Positions 6,576 through 9,404 of a stretch of DNA of 9,404 bases are shown here, piece by piece. Position 1 is the stretch's first letter, and the number at the start of each line of letters is the position of its first letter. This stretch comes from JANOMH01 sp031422295 (GTDB taxonomy: Bacteria > Pseudomonadota > Alphaproteobacteria > Rhodobacterales > Rhodobacteraceae), in the NCBI GenBank assembly GCA_031422295.1, contig JANOQM010000021.1, positions 1 through 9,404 on the forward strand. The letters are read 5' to 3'. Made by a program: the position numbers and the translations under genes. Below the pieces are notes generated by a model that searched no databases, was not told the DNA's origin, and worked only from the letters and a program-made list of their open reading frames with translations.

Positions 6576-6758
6576 GGAATCCAGGCGGAAGCCACCTGCC
6601 GCACGTTTTTGTAAAAAGCGACTCATTATCAAAGGCTTGCGGAATCACGACCTTGGCGTGCTGGATTCTTTTGCGGAATCCATGGAATCCAGTTCGTGGA
6701 AGCCACCACGACGGAAGCCAGCCAGCGGAAGCCACATGCTGAGAAGCCATTGAATCCA
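6576..6758. repeat. Array of GGAA(T/G)CCA octamers with regular spacing
   Basis: Copies start at 6576, 6587, 6675, 6684, 6698, 6713 and 6727, with one-mismatch copies at 6641 (GGAATCAC is weaker), 6742 and 6751. In the dense right half, start-to-start distances are 9, 14, 15, 14, 15 and 9. Inverted forms also occur: CTGGATTC (6661-6668) pairs with GAATCCAG (6685-6692), and TCGTGG/CCACGA (6694-6711) form a 6-bp hairpin. No coding frame explains it. It could be an iteron-like protein-binding array, a structured RNA, or a decayed simple repeat. Confidence 0.6.
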
Positions 6759-6818
6759 CGTATATTTTTCATTTGACAAAGCTGCCCCCATTGACCTACC
6801 CCTTGATCATCGAAGAAT

Positions 6819-6856
6819 AGCGCCCGGAGGATAGCCCTCGCGGGCGCTTTCGTTTT
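6819..6856 (+). terminator. Intrinsic (Rho-independent) terminator
   Basis: AGCGCCCG (6819-6826) pairs fully with CGGGCGCT (6841-6848). Inside, GAGG (6827-6830) pairs with CCTC (6836-6839), leaving loop ATAGC and one bulged G. The stem is followed by TTTCGTTTT-type T-rich sequence (6848-6856). It faces right, about 500 bases after the HTH-ImmA stop and 84 bases before the ParB-methyltransferase start. It would insulate the phage gene from cassette transcription or end a small RNA. Confidence 0.75.
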
Positions 6857-6939
6857 CCCCACATCGCGGATCCCGATTTTGCTGCTGCCCCTCCCGGCGG
6901 CGCGTCTCGGGTTGCCCGCCTGCCCAAGAGAGCCGCCCC

Positions 6940-8199
6940 ATGGACCTCGTCTTTGCGCCGAGCCAGATCGAGACTTGGCCTCTCGACCGGCTGCGCCCCT
7001 ATGCCCGCAATGCCAAGAGCCACGGTGCCGACCAGGTCGCCAAGATTGCCGCCAGCATGGCGAAGTTCGGCTGGACAGTGCCCTGCATGGTGGCCGACGA
7101 CGGGGAGCTGATCGCCGGGCATGGTCGGGTGCTGGCGGCCGCCATGTTGGGACTGAAGGACGTACCGGTGATCCGGCTCGGCCACCTCGACGAAGCCGAA
7201 CGCCGCGCCTATCGCATCGCGGACAACAAATTGACCGAGCTGGGCGAATGGGACGAGGCGATGCTGCGCGATGAAATCGCGGGGCTGCTGGCCGAAGATT
7301 TCGACCTATCGCTGTTGGGGATCACCGACGGGGATCTGGACGCCCTGCTGCGCGATCCGGATCAGGCTGAGGACGGCGCAGTGGAGGGCGAGGATGACAT
7401 TCCCGAACCGCCGGTCACCCCGGTGTCGGTGCAGGGCGACCTCTGGCAACTCGGTTCGCACCGCCTGATCTGCGGCGACAGCACCTCGGCGGACGTAGTT
7501 GGGAGGTTGCTCGGCGACGTGAAGCCGCTGCTGATGGTGACCGACCCGCCTTACGGCGTGGAATATGACCCGTCCTGGCGCAATCAGGCGGGGGCGGCCA
7601 AGACCAAACGCACCGGCAAGGTGCTGAACGACGACCGAGCGGATTGGCGGGAGGCGTGGGCGCTGTTCCCGGGCGACGTGGCTTATGTCTGGCACGGCGC
7701 GCTACACTCCACGACCGTGGCCGAGAGCCTGGTGGCGGCGGGTTTCGCCGTGCGGTCGCAGATCATCTGGGCCAAGGATCGGTTGGTGCTGAGCCGCGGC
7801 GATTACCACTGGCAGCATGAACCCTGCTGGTATGCGGTCAAGAAGACCGGCAAGGGCCACTGGGCAGGGGACCGCAAACAGACCACGCTTTGGCACATCT
7901 CCGGCAAGGACCAGGACGCGACCACCGTGCACGGTACGCAAAAGCCGGTCGAATGCATGCGCCGCCCGATCCTGAACAACTCCAGCCCGGGTCAGGCGGT
8001 GTTCGAACCCTTCATGGGATCTGGCACCACGCTGATCGCAGCGGAAACCACGGGCCGTATCTGCTTCGGGATCGAGTTGAACCCGGCCTATGTCGATGTG
8101 GCCATCGAGCGCTGGCAGCAATTCACCGGCGCCAATGCCGTGCTGGCGGACACCGGCGAAACCTTCGCCGACCTGAAGGCCAAGAGGCTGGCAGCATGA
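6940..8199 (+). CDS. ParB-domain/beta-class DNA methyltransferase (phage type)
   Basis: This 419-aa protein has an N-terminal ParB/Srx-like domain (about 10-100, with RPYARNAKSH and LIAGHGRVLAA) and a C-terminal methyltransferase of the beta class. Catalytic motif TDPPYG (201-206) comes before the SAM-binding motif FEPFMGSGTT (355-364), and HGTQKPVE (331-338) lies between. It should methylate N6-adenine or N4-cytosine; the sequence alone does not decide which. All key motifs are intact. Prophages of alphaproteobacteria often carry this fusion near the terminase genes, probably to modify phage DNA. ATG 6940 has a modest purine-rich site AAGAGAG (6926-6932). Its stop overlaps the ATG of the following decayed copy (ATGA 8196-8199). 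GC is high, like the gene pair at the left edge. Confidence 0.9.
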   Translation: MDLVFAPSQIETWPLDRLRPYARNAKSHGADQVAKIAASMAKFGWTVPCMVADDGELIAGHGRVLAAAMLGLKDVPVIRLGHLDEAERRAYRIADNKLTELGEWDEAMLRDEIAGLLAEDFDLSLLGITDGDLDALLRDPDQAEDGAVEGEDDIPEPPVTPVSVQGDLWQLGSHRLICGDSTSADVVGRLLGDVKPLLMVTDPPYGVEYDPSWRNQAGAAKTKRTGKVLNDDRADWREAWALFPGDVAYVWHGALHSTTVAESLVAAGFAVRSQIIWAKDRLVLSRGDYHWQHEPCWYAVKKTGKGHWAGDRKQTTLWHISGKDQDATTVHGTQKPVECMRRPILNNSSPGQAVFEPFMGSGTTLIAAETTGRICFGIELNPAYVDVAIERWQQFTGANAVLADTGETFADLKAKRLAA

Positions 8200-8340
8200 A
8201 TGCGCCCCTCCTGCCGGGCAGGATCGAACACTGGCCTCTCGCTCGGCTGACGCCTTACGCCCGCAACGCCAAGACCCACGACGCCGATTAGGTGGCCGAG
8301 ATCGCCGCCAGCATGGCCAAGTTCGGCTGGACCATGCCAG
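8196..8340 (+). pseudogene. 5' fragment of a second ParB-domain DNA methyltransferase, nonsense mutated and truncated
   Basis: Starting at an ATGA overlap with the upstream gene, the translation gives EHWPLARLTPYARNAK, then THDAD, a TAG stop (8289-8291) and VAEIAASMAKFGWTMP. It is clearly paralogous to residues 11-48 of the intact neighbour (30 of 38 positions identical by eye). The neighbour has CAG at the position of the TAG, so the stop is a single C-to-T change. Similarity ends at about 8340, before the IAGHGR motif. The frame continues without similarity to a TGA at 8430-8432. The later part of a methyltransferase appears again near 9117. Confidence 0.87.
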
Positions 8341-8615
8341 CACGAGTCGCGGCCGCTGTCCTATGCTTGATGCTGAAGCCGCCAGAGAATAAGCGGAAGA
8401 TAGAGGAGTCGAGTGCCGGTCGTCAGGCTTGACTTGGCCTGTCCATCGCGATGAGGAATAATCGCGGCCTGATCCAGACACATGCGAACGACCCGATGAA
8501 CAACGCCCCCAGTCTGCAGCATGCGACACTTGATATGCTCACAAAATCAAGCGATCTTGCAGATGACCGGCAAACCATTTGGGGCGTGCCGGATCCAGGT
8601 AGTGGAGGTCTACGC
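8341..8615. other. Unassigned sequence at the left side of the insertion
   Basis: After methyltransferase similarity stops, about 275 bases show no recognisable gene. There is a 10-base palindrome CATCGCGATG (8444-8453). A short frame from 8451 runs in phase into the small membrane-protein frame, but it lacks a ribosome-binding site and looks non-coding. GC falls from left to right. Confidence 0.4.
8603..8608 (+). promoter_or_regulatory. Ribosome-binding site of the small membrane-protein frame
   Basis: TGGAGG lies 7 nt before ATG 8616. It marks this ATG as the original start, although a stop codon follows 19 codons later. Confidence 0.6.
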
Positions 8616-9017
8616 ATGAACAAATTGTTGGTTGCTCTCTTTCTTTGTTTGATTGGAACTGCAAGCCACGCATAAGCTGCTGGCTCTGGCGGAAATCCTT
8701 TCATTGAATTCTTGCCGTTTCTTGCTTTGATCCCTTTAGTGTATTTCTTTGTATTCAAGCCCATCAAAAAAAACATGGCAATAAACAACCAAGGTGTCTT
8801 GCAGTCAATACCAGCAGCGGTCTTCATTGTTATTGGCATCGGACTACTTAGAGCCGCCGTCTTCTCGATGCTTATCGTAGATGACATGATATCCAAAAGC
8901 TTAACCCAAAGAATTGATCGACAGGAGATTTCTCTTGTACGCTATTCTGGTTATGGCGCAGGCGTGCTGGGGGCAGTTCTGCTATTGGTCGGGCTACTTA
9001 AAGGTATTCAGAAGTGA
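8616..9017 (+). pseudogene. Small membrane protein, interrupted by an in-frame stop
   Basis: A frame of 133 sense/stop codons starts at a well-placed ATG. The first 19 residues are a short Lys-containing N-terminus, a hydrophobic core LLVALFLCLIG and TASHA, which looks like a signal peptide ending in an AxA-like site. Codon 20 is TAA (8673-8675). The frame then continues in phase with a Gly-rich stretch and three hydrophobic segments: FLPFLALIPLVYFFVF, IPAAVFIVIGIGLLRAAVF and YGAGVLGAVLLLVGLLKGI. The first is followed by KPIKKN, reminiscent of YajC-type one-pass proteins but not enough to name it. A single C-to-T change from CAA would explain the stop; TTG 8712 could start a shortened 101-aa product but has no good Shine-Dalgarno. 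A sampled 60-base line is about 43% GC, far below its neighbours, suggesting foreign origin. Confidence 0.55.
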
Positions 9018-9116
9018 CGCCTTGCTTGGTATGACCCTGCCCTCACTCAGACCGCACAGCTGCTGGCCTCCCCCAGTCTAGGCCCATCGCGACAGCGAGT
9101 GGCAGCCCAATTGGGG
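9018..9116. other. Unassigned junction before the methyltransferase remnant
   Basis: The 99 bases after the membrane-protein stop are open in the same frame as the methyltransferase remnant but do not read as a known part of it. The insertion or deletion junction is probably in this stretch. I see no terminator. Confidence 0.4.
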
Positions 9117-9404
9117 GGTTGGGTGGAATGGATGCGCGCCTCTGGCTGGCGGCGATTTGGTTGGTATGTCTGGGATCAGGGCCTCGGTTTGCCGGGCGAC
9201 TGGAACAGCCGCCTGGCTCCGTCGCACGAGTTCATTTTCCACTTCAACCGCGCGCCCCGCAAACCGCACAAGACCGTCCCGTCCAAGCACGCCGGGGAAA
9301 CCTTGGGCGGCGGTGGACTGCGCGGCGCCGACGGCACCGTCCACGCCAAGACCGGAACCGGCAATGCAATCCAGAGCCACCGCATCCCCGACAGCGTCTT
9401 TCGC
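9117..9404 (+). pseudogene. Middle part of a phage-type DNA methyltransferase, cut off by the window end
   Basis: The frame reads GWVEWMRASGWRRFGWYVWDQ, followed by segments such as LPGDWNSRLAPSHEFIFHFN, KTVPSKHAGETLGGGGLRG and GNAIQSHRIPDSVFR, and runs off the window open. This sequence type is known from the region between the DPPY motif and the C-terminal SAM motif of beta-class methyltransferases in prophages. Neither of those motifs is visible here. It lacks a start codon region of its own and lies downstream of a broken ParB-methyltransferase start, in the same frame, so it is best read as the 3' remnant of that gene with its centre replaced or deleted. It could also belong to a third, separate methyltransferase. 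Confidence 0.7.

Larger units (their letters stand above)
6320..6939. other. 620-base stretch without a convincing gene
   Basis: The left part (6320-6560) has a perfect hairpin at 6452-6471 and only short reading frames without ribosome-binding sites. The middle (6576-6758) is an array of short repeats. The right part has a TTGACA box at 6773-6778 and a strong intrinsic terminator at 6819-6856. The last 80 bases (6861-6939) are GC-rich again and lead into the ParB-methyltransferase gene. I see no tRNA or CRISPR. Confidence 0.6.

Noticed and set aside
6576..6758. CRISPR array
   Set aside because: Repeats are only 8 bases with 1-7 base gaps, no spacers of normal length and no cas genes nearby.
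8673..8675. Reassigned stop codons (Gln read at TAG/TAA)
   Set aside because: Only two sites, both in decaying frames; intact genes in the window use TAG, TGA and other normal stops as ends.
8443..9092. CCATCGCGA at 8443-8451 and 9084-9092 as a target-site duplication around the insert
   Set aside because: A shared 9-mer across roughly 600 bases is expected about once by chance, and no terminal inverted repeats or transposase accompany it.

Overview
The window looks like part of a prophage, or a prophage-derived region, in a GC-rich alphaproteobacterium, most likely of the Rhodobacter/Paracoccus type. This rests on two things: the high-GC, tightly overlapping genes at both ends, and their kinds (the C-terminal part of a phage-type cytosine methyltransferase, an associated hypothetical gene, and tandem ParB-domain/beta-class DNA methyltransferases). 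The taxonomic assignment is an inference from gene style; no rRNA, integrase or structural phage gene is present.

Layout. Positions 1-1427: end of a C5-methyltransferase-like gene, overlapping by ATGA with an unrecognised 246-aa phage-type gene. Positions about 1430-6319: a compositionally different block (a sampled 60-base line is about 52% GC, against about 75% in the ParB-methyltransferase gene). It holds a gamma-class adenine methyltransferase and a convergent PLD-type nuclease whose stop codons abut in one TGATCA. A divergent control region follows, with a near-perfect 48-nt palindrome, and then a two-gene operon: an unrecognised ~205-aa protein plus an XRE-HTH/ImmA metallopeptidase fusion. 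Positions 6320-6939: a long stretch without a gene, containing an array of GGAA(T/G)CCA octamers, hairpins and one convincing intrinsic terminator. Positions 6940-8199: an intact ParB-domain DNA methyltransferase. Positions 8196-9404: a decayed second ParB/methyltransferase copy, split by a low-GC stretch carrying a small membrane-protein reading frame that is itself interrupted by a stop codon.

How it fits together. The simplest reading is that a cargo module was inserted into the DNA-modification section of a prophage. It consists of a Type II-like restriction-modification pair (methyltransferase plus BfiI/NgoFVII-like PLD nuclease) and an adjacent regulator/protease pair. The methyltransferase would protect host DNA and the PLD protein would cut unmodified DNA. 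The HTH-ImmA protein and its partner may be a separate stress- or phage-sensing switch, or may control the module through the palindrome. The second methyltransferase copy downstream is being lost. The least familiar part is the ~205-aa protein plus HTH-ImmA pair with its palindromic leader.
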